A stretch of DNA of 64,000 bases, taken from NCBI GenBank assembly GCA_038049695.1, contig CP142456.1, positions 76,345,422 to 76,409,421 on the forward strand, written 5' to 3'. The translations under genes were made by a program, and so were the position numbers. Position 1 is the stretch's first letter. Every line of letters begins with the position of its first letter. Below are positions 23,692-33,928 of this stretch, one piece after another. This stretch comes from Cinnamomum chago (Eukaryota > Streptophyta > Magnoliopsida > Laurales > Lauraceae). The notes under the pieces are model-generated. The model was not told the DNA's origin and did no database searches. It saw nothing but the letters and a program-made list of their open reading frames with translations.

Positions 23692-25161
23692 GGTAGAGGC
23701 AAGAAACTCATTTGCTGATTAAATCTAAAGCATGTAATAGTTTTATTTGTTCCAATAGATTTGATTGTTGTTGTTATTATGAATAAGATGAAGACCTTGC
23801 CAGAAATTTCAGTCAGCGATCAATGTACTAACTCAGTTTCAATATATATAGATCATGAGTAATGAACTGGATCTCTCTTTCACAATGAGTAGGTCTGTTG
23901 CTTGCAAGAGCATTTCTTCAGACATTTGGTGTCCAACTAAGGTCAAACCTTGAATATATTATTAATCGCAGAAACGAGTAAATTAAAATTTCTGCATGTT
24001 TTTAATTAGCCATCCCATGTAGTCTACCATGTATCATTCATAGCCTACACTAACATAAAGCCATTGCACACTCATTCATTCCATTTCCTCAAAACCTGAA
24101 GACAGAACTCCTCAACATTTCTCTTCCATTACATTTATCTCCACTAATTTATTCATGCCATTCCATTTCCTTAATCTCATTCATTCATTCCATTCCAAAT
24201 CACCTACTAATTAGCATCACAGTTTCCAAGAAAGAAAGGAGAAATAGAAGAAGGTGGGGCAAGCCCAATGAGGATCACCAGCAAGGAAGAAGAACAATTG
24301 GAGTAAGTGAAAGAAGAAGAACAGTTGGAGTAAGTGAAAGAAGGAAAGAAAAAAGGAAAATGGTGTTTGGGCGTAAATATGTAATTCCATAGAACCTTAG
24401 ACTACCTTTTTTTTTTCCTTGGTAGAAGAGAAATTCCATTAATGCAACAGCCAATTTTCATGGAAAGATGAAATTGCTATATCAGTCAAGTCTATAGTTT
24501 TTAAATTCCTTGGAAAAGGTTTTTCGTGAAAGTTAGAAATTCATGTTTGATGTAGATTTTTTTTCCTTGATGAATTTGTGCTAATGTTGTTTGGTGTGGA
24601 TGCGGATTCCTTATTGAAAATTAAAATTAAAGAGGGGAGTGAGGAAATGAAGTAATAAAGAGGGGAGAAGTTTTCCGCGGAAATTGACTCCCCATACCCC
24701 CCCTCCATAACCATACTTTCAGACTATTCAAGGTAAATATTGACACAACGAATAAGTATTTCCGCATAAAATTACTGCACCAAACGTATGAAAAATAAAT
24801 TTTCGTAGAAAGCAAAAATATCTTTTCTAAGGAAATGGGTTACGCACAAATGTGCCCCAACGTTCTGTTTGTGTAGAGTTGCAGAGGAGGAAACACAATT
24901 AATTTCTTACAAGGGAGGTGGGGAAATCAAATAGTTTCTCGCATGGAAAATGGTGCCTCGAGAACGTGCTAAAAAATTCAGAAGAGGGGAATCATCGCTG
25001 CATCCAACGCAATGGGGAACATGCCGGAAAATTCGGTGCCTTGTCCCGCCTATTTCCGCTGAAATCTCTACTGCACAAATCCATCGAGAAAAGGCAAAAC
25101 CCAAACCAAGAACTTTTATTATTAATTATGAGCCCTAACACTTCCCACCCCGGAACACTAA
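23692..25161. other. Spacer downstream of gene A
   Basis: It probably starts with the 3' UTR of gene A. A 28-bp direct duplication (AATTGGAGTAAGTGAAAGAA type) lies near 24290-24345. I see no gene. Confidence 0.5.
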
Positions 25162-26021
25162 GGGCACGTTTGGCAAATTGATAAGAATCCCTTAGTTAGA
25201 GGCTTTCTTTGATCTGTTGGAATCAAGTCATCCTCAGAGAGGATTTCCTAAAAATAGTTCCACGTTTGGCAGAAGAGAGGAATCATGGAGTCCATGCATT
25301 GTGTGATCCAACAATAAGAAGTTTTTAGTCAATTTCTCATAATCCATGAAATATCAAGGGCTGATCTTTCACTCCACAATCACTTTTGGCTCTTTAGATA
25401 ATCAGAATGGTTTAGATCGAGCAAAGGGGGCCACATAAGTTAAAAAATTAATATTTTAGATTATGAACGTTTTTGCAAATATCTCAAAATAGAGGATAGA
25501 TCTACGGTTGAAAGTTGGGCTCCTAGATGTATTTGGTCTCCTCTAAACTATTCACGGTTCAGATGATGATTTCGAGGCCCACAAAAATAAAAAAAATGAA
25601 AAAAACAGACTGCCAAATAATCCCTTTTTTTTAACTGTGGGGCATATTAACGGTCAGAATGGTTTTGCAAATATCTCAAGTTATAGATGGAATCAACGGC
25701 TGATTTTTGGTATGGTAGCCGTTTTGGACCTTGTGAACACTTTTACCGGTTTAGATCTTGATTGTGGGGCCCATGAAGACAAAAAAAACGCAAAAACCGG
25801 TCCCTCCTACATTAACGTCCGAAATCACTGTAGCTCCGCAAATCTGCGCAATCGTAGATTCCACTGATCCTATGGGGGGCCGTCTGACTTCCAAAATATT
25901 TGCAAACCAAGATTTCTCTCTTCCTCCATATGCTTTTCCACGCTGATCCAAACGTGGATTTTCCACGGGATTGAGGGAAAACGACAGAAATCCTCTCTGA
26001 GGATGTATACCAAACATGCCC
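25162..26021. mobile_element. Tourist-like (PIF/Harbinger-type) non-autonomous element
   Basis: The terminal inverted repeats are GGGCACGTTTGG at 25162-25173 and CCAAACATGCCC at 26010-26021, with 11 of 12 positions agreeing. They are flanked by TAA on both sides, which fits the 3-bp duplication of PIF/Harbinger elements. Subterminal inverted repeats (CATCCTCAGAGAGGATTTC near 25230 and its complement near 25985) extend the pairing. The interior has two diverged copies of a stretch with TTTTGCAAATATCTCAA and a GTGGGGCCCATGAAGAC-like word. No transposase is present. Confidence 0.65.
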
Positions 26022-26038
26022 TAAGAAAAATAACTTTT

Positions 26039-26366
26039 GGGCACGTTTGATAAACAGAGAGTAATCCTCTATCTAAATGATTCCTTCATTCTCACTTAGA
26101 ACAATGCTATCCTCTTTGAGGAATTTTTAGAAGAGGAATCACTGTATTTTAGGTTTGGGAAACACGGAGGAGGAGTTACTCTTGTAGTGCTTCTTTGCCC
26201 ATGTGGATTTTCATAATTCGATTGGGGGGTGGGGGGGAGGAGAATCAATAGAACAAAGAATTTTTGATGGGTTTGGAGGATTTGAAAAGTCCTCTTACTT
26301 TTTCTCTCTTCATCCAAACCTGAGTTTTCCTGTAGAGAGGTATGAGGATTACCCAAATTTGACCTT
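26039..26366. mobile_element. Second, related short MITE
   Basis: It lies 17 bases after the first element and opens with the same GGGCACGTTTGATAAACAGA type of end. It closes with ATGAGGATTACCCAAATTTG, the inverted form of the opening with several mismatches. The pair suggests preferential insertion or a small duplication. Exact ends are uncertain. Confidence 0.45.
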
Positions 26367-27618
26367 AGGAAGATTATGAACACTTTGACTACTGGAAATT
26401 GGAATCATTCTCTAGTCATTTTGAAATATTTTATTATGAATTCATTAATTGCATAATCAACTCAAGACACAGTTACTTGAATAATTGGCAAATATTAATT
26501 GAGATATGAACGGATTTACATCATCATGAGTGAAGGATCGCATACTCATTTCTTATAAGTGCATCATAACAAACAAATGTTGTTCTTTAAAATTCTCCTC
26601 TTTGGAAAATATTGGGCCATTTATAAATTTGTGTTGTTCTCAAGATAATATCAAAAATTGTCAGAAGCACAAATTAGTTTTTATAATAACTGATAAGTTC
26701 AAAATAAAAAAGTTGTTCAAATCTCTTTTTATTGATTGTTCCAACCTTTTCCTTTTTCTTTTTTCATTTTCTGACATCATTTTAATATTTCTTGATATTT
26801 TAAACTCCAATAGATTTTTCAAAATGCTTTCAAGATCCCGAGTATCTTTCACATGCTTTCCATAAGTGGGATGGTGTGGAACTCCACTGTTGAGGAGCCC
26901 ACTTGCTTATAATCCCTATTTTTAAAATGAATATAATCTCCTACAATGATTTATCCTCAAGTTTTTCTTCCATAGTTGGTCCCACGATAAGAATTAATCT
27001 AATAACTGGCGCGTGATATATTCAACACGATTAGAATTTAGAAGGATAACTTGATAAAAAATTCAGGCATTTGAAGACTTTTAGAAGTTCATCCCTCATG
27101 ACATGGCTTTTTTTACGCAAAAAAAAAAAAAAAAAAGAACCCGAATTTCAGCTTTCATAATATTTAGAGATACTGAATATATTTTTTCCAAAACAAGCCA
27201 TTGATCTAAGAGTGATATTTTAACTTGAGGGCTTAGGGATCGATATTAGGGTATAGGGGCATGCCTACATACATGGTTATGGCTGGGGGTAGTCATGTCG
27301 TTAAACTTAGATTCGCCTTCAAAATTTACATGAATCCTCTAAGACCCAGATGAAAATCTCCATAGAAATCTTGGTCCTCGGCCTGACACTTCCTATGCGT
27401 GTGATACTAAAGGCGCCAACGTTACAACCATAATGAAGTGTGTTGGCAGAGTCATTGAACATTTGAAAATCTAATTAAAGAAAATTTTCAAGAGATAAAT
27501 TCTCAAACATTCTCTTGCCAAACAGCCTAATTAAAAAAGAAATGCCTCATGGGCCATCTGGCTAGAGTACTCCCCGATCTAGGCCCTTAGACTCCTACCT
27601 TTCAATTTGAAAAATCTT
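26367..27618. other. AT-rich spacer
   Basis: I see no gene or RNA here. An AT-rich ORF of 111 codons at 26530-26865 has no recognisable motif and is not supported. Confidence 0.5.
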
Positions 27619-27942
27619 AGAGCGTCTCTAATAGAGATGCCAAAATGGAGATATCAAATTTGTTTTGCTAGCTGATGTGGTAAATTGACCATTTGAGATT
27701 TGACATCTCTATTAGAGGCATCTCAACCCCATATGTCAAATATAATATTTTACTATTTTTTTTTTTGGATTTTACCTCTTTTAATGTATTAAATACATTG
27801 AACCAAATCCATTTTCAATAAAGAATTTTGGAATAAAATAAGCATAAATATTATTTTGCATCTCACTTTTTCACATGACAAATCTGGCATTTAACTCTCA
27901 TATGCCAAATGCCATGTCATTTTTGGCATGCTTATTGGAGTG
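27619..27942. mobile_element. Short MITE with ATGCCAAAA ends
   Basis: The left part CTCTAATAGAGATGCCAAAA and the complement of the right part TTTTGGCATGCTTATTGGAG form imperfect inverted ends about 320 bp apart. A second internal inverted copy (GACATCTCTATTAGAGGCAT near 27700) makes the left third foldable. No coding capacity; the superfamily is not assigned. Confidence 0.5.
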
Positions 27943-28447
27943 AAAATTCATGCAAAAATTTCATGTGGCACGTCCTCCTTGGAAGAGACGCTTAGAGTGG
28001 AAAATTGAAGAGAGAATTATAGAAGAGTTAGAGATAACCAGCCTTGATGATTTTTCTACATATATCTTTCAATGGATTTTTTTTTTATATCCTGGGTCTT
28101 TTAAACCAAGATGTATAATTTTGCTATACATGCACAAGATTAAGGGAATAAGGTTTAATCTTATCTCTAAACAACCCATTGAGGCCTAGGCAACCGTGTG
28201 GGGTCTTTCGGACCTCACATTCCAACACAATTGCCATCAACCCAAAATTTGACATTTATTTAGATTTTATATTTGAATTTGTTCCTTGTCTGCGCGATAC
28301 CTGTCTAAATAATTCTTTATTACTAAAGCTTATGGGTCTTTCCTCCGGTCAAGCAAGCAAATCAAGACAAGAGAAGTACCTATTAAACTCATATAGACCA
28401 TAAACTGAACTTTCCACCTGAGCAAGGAACCAAAGACTTTAACAAAT

Positions 28448-28912
28448 CTTAAATGCACAAATAAGAGAAAATGATGTTAAACTAATTTCTTCATAAATAA
28501 ATGAGGAACCTACGGGGAAAAACCACATAGGAACCGTAGTCTTAAATGCACAAATAAGAGAAAATGATGTTTAACTAATTTCTTCATAAATAAATGAGGA
28601 AACTATGGGGAAAAACTACATAGGACCCGTAGTCTTAAATGCACAAATAAGAGAAAATGATGTTAAACTAATTTCTTTGTAAATAAATGAAGAAACTACG
28701 GGGAAAAACCACAGAGGACCCGTAGTCTTAAATGCACAAATAAGAGAAAATGATGTTTAACTAATTTCTTCATAAATAAATGAGGAAACTACGGGGAAAA
28801 ACTACAGAGGACCCGTAGTCTTAAATGCACAAATAAGTGAAAATGATATTTAACTAATTTCTTCATAAATAAATGAGGAAACTAGGGGGGAAAACCCTAT
28901 AGGACCCGTAGC
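28448..28912. repeat. Tandem repeat, five units of 93 bp
   Basis: Units begin with CTTAAATGCACAAATAAG at 28448, 28541, 28634, 28727 and 28820, an exact 93-bp period. They differ by a few substitutions and compensating 1-bp changes. Most units hold the inverted arms ACTACGGG and CCCGTAGT around a 15-base loop, so each can form a hairpin. There are no spacers between units, so this is a minisatellite and not a CRISPR array. Confidence 0.95.
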
Positions 28913-29788
28913 ATTTATGAGGTCCTGTATAGATATAAGGGGTCCTCTGGGTGCATTTTTTTTTCTCCTTTTTGTAGTTTAGCGATCGATATGGTCGATA
29001 TCGACCATTCTGTGGTGGTTGCTCTCGGCTTGCAGAACTTAAATAGAAAGTGGATTTTTCTCTTTTGGTTCTATGAATGCAGAGGGACTCGTTGTTGCAG
29101 GGTGGCAGTGAGGGCAAGGGAGAACACTACTACTGGTGCTGCTCTAGGAGCGATGAATGGGATCAGGGGAGGCGGGGAGAGGGAGGATACGAATGAATAG
29201 AGGCGGCGAACATGAGGTTGTTTCGTCGGAGGAGAAGGGAGGATCGCCATGAAGGGAGAGGAGGAGGGAGAAGATGGGAGGAGAGATGAAGGTGAGGTTG
29301 TAGGCGGAGACGAGGAAGAGGGCCTGTCCCTCTGGGAGGGAGGGGATGAGGGTCAGAGACCTGTAGAGCTAAAGAGAGTGAGAGTAGGCGAGGGCGGATG
29401 ATCGACAAGTGGACCTACAAATTCAACGTTATTGTCTTTTTTTATTTGTCATTTACCTATATTGTTGATATCGACGTTCCTGTCATTTTCAACAAATAAG
29501 ACAGTTACATGTTGGTTGAAATCTGACTAACATATATAACATGTATTTATAGACACTTGACTGTTTCTATAACACCCACAAAAAAAATATGAAAATTCAA
29601 ATCCGCCAATTTTTTAAAAAGAAAAATAACAAAATTATGTTCTCTTTACTTGGTCTCTCCTTTAAAAAATTCGATTCGATAATGTAACTAGAGTGGTCCA
29701 CCTAAATGATGGAATTCGGGTTGGCCCCTTTGTGCAATACAATCACGGTGCGGCTGCGAGTGCGACCACGTAAGTAATATGACGATAA
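28913..29788. other. Spacer with palindrome and purine-rich block
   Basis: A perfect 14-bp palindrome GGTCGATATCGACC lies at about 28994-29007. The block at about 29160-29400 is strongly GA-rich on the + strand. It could be the remains of a CT-rich leader of a gene on the - strand, but no coding exon follows. Gene B homology to the gene C 3' flank begins near 29789. Confidence 0.4.
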
Positions 29789-30093
29789 TAAAGCCAATCT
29801 ACCTATCTATGTAGGACAAGTTAGGAACAAGAGGAGACAAATTATATCCAACGAATTGATTCAGCTACAATGAACTCATCAGATAAAATATCTGACCATC
29901 TATTGAAAAAATCTTGTAGATCCATTGATCAGCTCCACCTCATTATCTTACCACATTTTGACATTATATATTAAGAGTCACTAATTAGAGAACATATACA
30001 GTTAGGGTATTTGCCCAATACGTACCATTTTATAATGACATCAATTGTTGATAGTTATGTGACATTTGAGGACGCTGTATTAATTATGCTCTT

Positions 30094-31288
30094 CAGTCAC
30101 CTTCTATGGAGATAAAAAGGGCTTAGGTGGCATCTGCAGAAGCTCCACCCGTCATTCTAACATCTCTTAGACTTTGCTCATTGAAGGACGATCAATGGGT
30201 CTCATTTGGATGCACCACAGTGCAATTATAATCAACTTCTTTGCTGTTTCTTGTTCATCTCGCGTGGCATTTTGAATTCAAACGTCCTTTCCTTGATTAA
30301 GTTGGCTGTATACCCATGAATGAAAGTAAATTTGGCTCAAATTCTCAGCAATCGCATTTATGTTTTTCCTTCTTCCACCTATTTCCAACAACATCATTCC
30401 GAAACTATAAACATCATACTTATATGACACCCTAGCAATATTTCTATAGAACAGTTCGGGAGCCATATATCCAAATGTTCTTCTTGCAGCTGTCATAGAT
30501 ACAATGCTCTCTTCTGTAGGGTAGAATTTCGCCAACCCGAAATCTGAAACTTTTGGAGTGAAGTTTTCATCTAGAAGAATGTTGTGAGGCTAGATGTCAA
30601 AGTGAAGAATCTGCATGTTGCATCCCCGATGCAAATATCCAATCCCTCGTGCAACTCCTAAAGCAATGTCATACAGCTTCTCCCAACTCAAGGGGCTCTC
30701 ACCTTCTAGTGAAAATATATACTTCTCCAATGATCCATTAGGCATGAAGTCGTATATGAGAGCCCTTTTTGACCCTTTTGAGCAGAATCCAATGAGTTGC
30801 ACTATGTTAACATGATGAATCTGTCCGATTGTGGCAACTTCATTGATGAATTCTTGGCCATTGCCCTTTGATTTGTTCAACATCTTTACAGCAACAAGAT
30901 GACCATTTGGGAGCTCTCCTTTGTATACAGAACCATAGCCTCCTTGCCCCAATTTCTCCTTGAAGCCATGAGTCATTTTCTTAACACTAGAATAGGAGTA
31001 ACGCATCGGAACATGGTTCTTGCATCTATTTAGGAAGTCTTCGATGTTCTCGTCCTTGGATTGATGCTCAGTTAAGTACTCTCTCACGGAATGTTCTAAT
31101 TTTTCTTTGAAATGGATGGCAGTTTTCTTAACGTCCGAGAAGTAGCGCAAAGGAATTTGACTTTTGTATTTACCAATGAACTTTCGAACGTTCTCGTCTT
31201 TGGACAGATGCTCCCTCCATAGCTTATTGATCTATAAGACAACTAGGCGGAACATCCCTATTGATGTTCTTACTATCATAATACGTCC
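30094..31288 (-). pseudogene. Gene B: Lr10-like receptor kinase pseudogene (kinase exon)
   Basis: It is collinear with exon 3 of gene C from the membrane segment to the C-terminal end, with about 300 bp of shared 3' flank (from about 29789). It keeps [13 protein letters not shown] and the juxtamembrane repeat found in C. Breaks: a stop inside the membrane segment, Lys to stop in the HFDIKPHN catalytic loop (AAG to TAG, near 30592), a stop after QLNQGKDV (near 30278) and further stops near the end. The 33-nt second exon survives as a relic at about 31824-31856, but its acceptor AG has become CG. No ectodomain exon lies upstream. It forms a divergent pair with D. Confidence 0.9.
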
Positions 31289-31397
31289 TTCACACAAGAA
31301 ATAAATGAAAATTATATTTTAGATCCCTAGCAAAAGAATATTTGGTGTTGTAGCCTGTAGGTAGTATTACTTTCAATCTTGCGTATGATACGTAGGT

Positions 31398-31689
31398 ATT
31401 GGGAAGTCCCACATCTCACATCGCCTAAGTAATAGGCTTGACATATCTTAATATACCTGTATGAGCCTTCCACCTATCAGCTTAAGCTTTTGGGTTGGTA
31501 TATGGTTTCTTACATGGTATCAGAGCGGATTTCGATCCCGGTGATCTTGTGTAGCCCACGTGACAGGCCCGTCCATGAAATCTGTTGGGCCTGCATGTGA
31601 GGGACGTGAGGGGGAGACATCGCCTAAGTAATAGGCTTGACATATCTTAATATACCTGTATGGGCCTTCCACCTATCAGCTTAAGCATT
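31398..31689 (+). mobile_element. TRIM (miniature LTR retrotransposon) remnant
   Basis: The 5' LTR is at about 31398-31514 (GGAAGTCCCACATC ... TTTCTTACA). The primer-binding site TGGTATCAGAGC (tRNA-Met) is at 31515, the internal part is about 100 bp, a polypurine tract GTGAGGGGGAGA lies near 31608, and a shorter second LTR copy ends near 31689. The flanks TAGGT and TAGGA look like a 5-bp duplication. The matching place in gene C intron 2 lacks the element. It has no coding capacity and its second LTR is incomplete. Confidence 0.75.
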
Positions 31690-32928
31690 TAGGATGCCAT
31701 AAGCAAGCCCGTGAAAAAAATAAAAGAGGCAAGAACATGCAGAAAATGAAGAAATAATTAAATCATAAAATCTTTTAAAATAGAGAAATACATTAAGAGA
31801 AATAGCTTTAAAAGGTACTTTACCATGTAAGTGTTGTAGTATTGTTTTGACGATACCGACATTGTATGACAGTCATATCAGAATCTAACAGATGAAAATA
31901 TTATGGTATTAAACGAAAGCAGTTTATACATATCAATGATTGAATTGTGTAAAACACATACCTGGAATAGTTTTGCATGCTCAGTTTCTTAATGTTAGAA
32001 AAGAGTTATTGTATCGATTTTCATGGTAACAATTTCAACTCCAAAATCCCTTTTTTTACCAACTTGGTATATATATGTCATATACTAAGGTTATTACTAT
32101 TAACTATTTTTTATAATCAAATACTTAGATGTAATCTTCGGGTAAAATGCCCTACTATGTACTATAAAGAACAAAGGTTAATGTGAAATAGAACCGCAGG
32201 TTACTGCATGCTGCAACACTAGCCCCAGAGAGATGTTTTGGCAAACCCTTTTTTTTTTTTTTTTTTTTTTTTCATTTTTTAGAATTTTGTGGGCCCCAAA
32301 ATATGATCTAAACCATTGGATTTCATTAAAGGTCAAAAACGGCTATGAGACTAAAATTCAGTCGTTTATTCACCACAGATTTTGAGATATTTACAAAAAA
32401 AAATAAAAAAAATCCAATCTATTAGATATACCATTTGGGACTTTTGTGGGACCCATTTTCATGATCCAAAACGTGCATCCTATTTAGAAGATCCTAAACA
32501 ACCATGGGGCAAAATTTGGTGCTTTGATTCTTCATGGATCTCAAGAAATTTATGAAAAAATCTTGGACAGTTGGATGTATCCACTGATTTTACACATGGT
32601 TTCCACATCCCTTGAACCTAGTCTCTTTCAATTTTCCATTCATGAAGGCCACAAAATCATGATCTGAACTGCTGATTCCCCTATAATGTCCAAAAAGACC
32701 AAAGGGCCAAATTTCAAGTCTAAATCCATCATGAATTTCTAAATATTTTCAAAAATTCTAAATCCTAAAATCTGTAATTCAGGACTTATGTGGACTCCAT
32801 TTTCACGATCTAAATTGCTCAATCTCTTTAGAAGGCGAAAAAGAACTATGAGTCCAAATCTCATATCTTTATTCATCATGTATTTTAACTAGAAGTCCAA
32901 ATCCCAAATCTCTTTGGATTCTTGGAGG
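31690..32928. other. Spacer between pseudogenes B and D
   Basis: It holds the exon-2 relic of B near 31840 and a poly-T run near 32249-32272. From about 32280 to 32900 there are three or four diverged direct copies of a stretch of about 150 bp with words like GGACTCCATTTTCACGATCTAAA. These resemble the interior of local MITEs. In the intact pairs this place would hold the two ectodomain exons and the divergent promoter; here they are missing. Confidence 0.5.
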
Positions 32929-33928
32929 GTTACAAGTCTCTTAAACCTATACGCTATTCTTATCTCGATATTAAAAGAATGCCTGATCTTTTTAGACATA
33001 AATTGGGACAAGGAGGGTATGGCACTGTGTTCAAAGGGAAGCTTCCTAATGGAACATTAGTTGCAGTAAAGACCCTAAAAAAGTCTAGCGGAAGCAATGG
33101 AGAAGAGTTCATCAATGAAGTGGGGACCATTGGAAGAATTCATCATGTTAATGTGGTTCGACTTTTGGGCTTTTTTGCAGATAGATATGAAAGAGCTCTC
33201 ATCTATGAATTCATGCCCAATGAATCACTTGAGAAGTTCATTTCCTCATTAGATGAAAAGAATTCTTTTTTAGGATGGGAGAAGCTTTGAGGCATTGCCA
33301 TTGGTATCGCTAAAGGGATAGAATATCTCCACCAGGGTTGCGACCAATGGATTCTTCATTTTGATATCAAGCCCCATAATATCTTGCTAGACCACAACTT
33401 CAATCCCAAAATCTCAGACTTTGGGCTTGCCAGGTTATGCTCGAAGGAAGAGATCATCGTATCAATGACCGCTGCAAAAGGGACCATGGGCTACATTGCA
33501 CCTGAAGTCTTTTCGAGGAACTTTGGAAACGTTTCCCACAAATCAAATGTTTATAGCTTTGGAATGCTGTTGCGAGAAAGAAATGGTAGGAGGAAGGAAG
33601 AACATCAGTACTACTGTGGAAAATACTAGCCAAGTGTACTTTCCAGAACGGATCTATAATCGTTCGCAACAGGGAGAAGAGTTAGGACCTCGGATTGTTG
33701 AAGAAGAAGATGCTGCGATATCAAAGAAGCTAACTATTGTGGCAATTTGGTGCATACAATGGTACCCAGTAGATCGCCCTTCCATGAAAAGTGTGGTCCA
33801 AATGTTGGAAGGAAGCCTAGAAAATTTGATGATTCCCCAAACCCATTCGGTTCAATTTCCCAATCAACTACAAATGAAACAATGCCTGAAATCTTGAGAG
33901 CACAGACTTAACAGTCATCTCCGAATAG
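32929..33928 (+). pseudogene. Gene D: LRK10L-2-type kinase pseudogene
   Basis: The sequence is collinear with the kinase exon of gene A (22697-23691), starting at [16 protein letters not shown] and ending at the TAG at 33926. It keeps [20 protein letters not shown] and DFGLARL. Breaks: an Arg codon changed to a stop after GWEKL (CGA to TGA, 33288-33290), a 4-bp insertion near 33575 that shifts the frame before the ERNGRRKEE segment, and smaller indels later. Ectodomain, micro-exon and membrane segment are absent upstream. It points away from pseudogene B, repeating the divergent layout. Confidence 0.92.

Noticed and set aside
26530-26865. 111-codon AT-rich ORF
   Set aside because: AT-driven composition (Phe/Ile/Leu/Ser), no domain, no splice or promoter context.
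28448-28912. Possible CRISPR-like array
   Set aside because: Units are contiguous at 93 bp without unique spacers, and the DNA is from a plant; it is a minisatellite. The same holds for 53503-53787.
29163-29408. 81-codon ORF on the - strand
   Set aside because: Arises from a GA-rich block; Pro/Leu/Ser-rich with no motif.
31515-31526. TGGTATCAGAGC as part of a tRNA gene
   Set aside because: It is a primer-binding site between TRIM parts; no tRNA body surrounds it. The same applies to 62146-62158.
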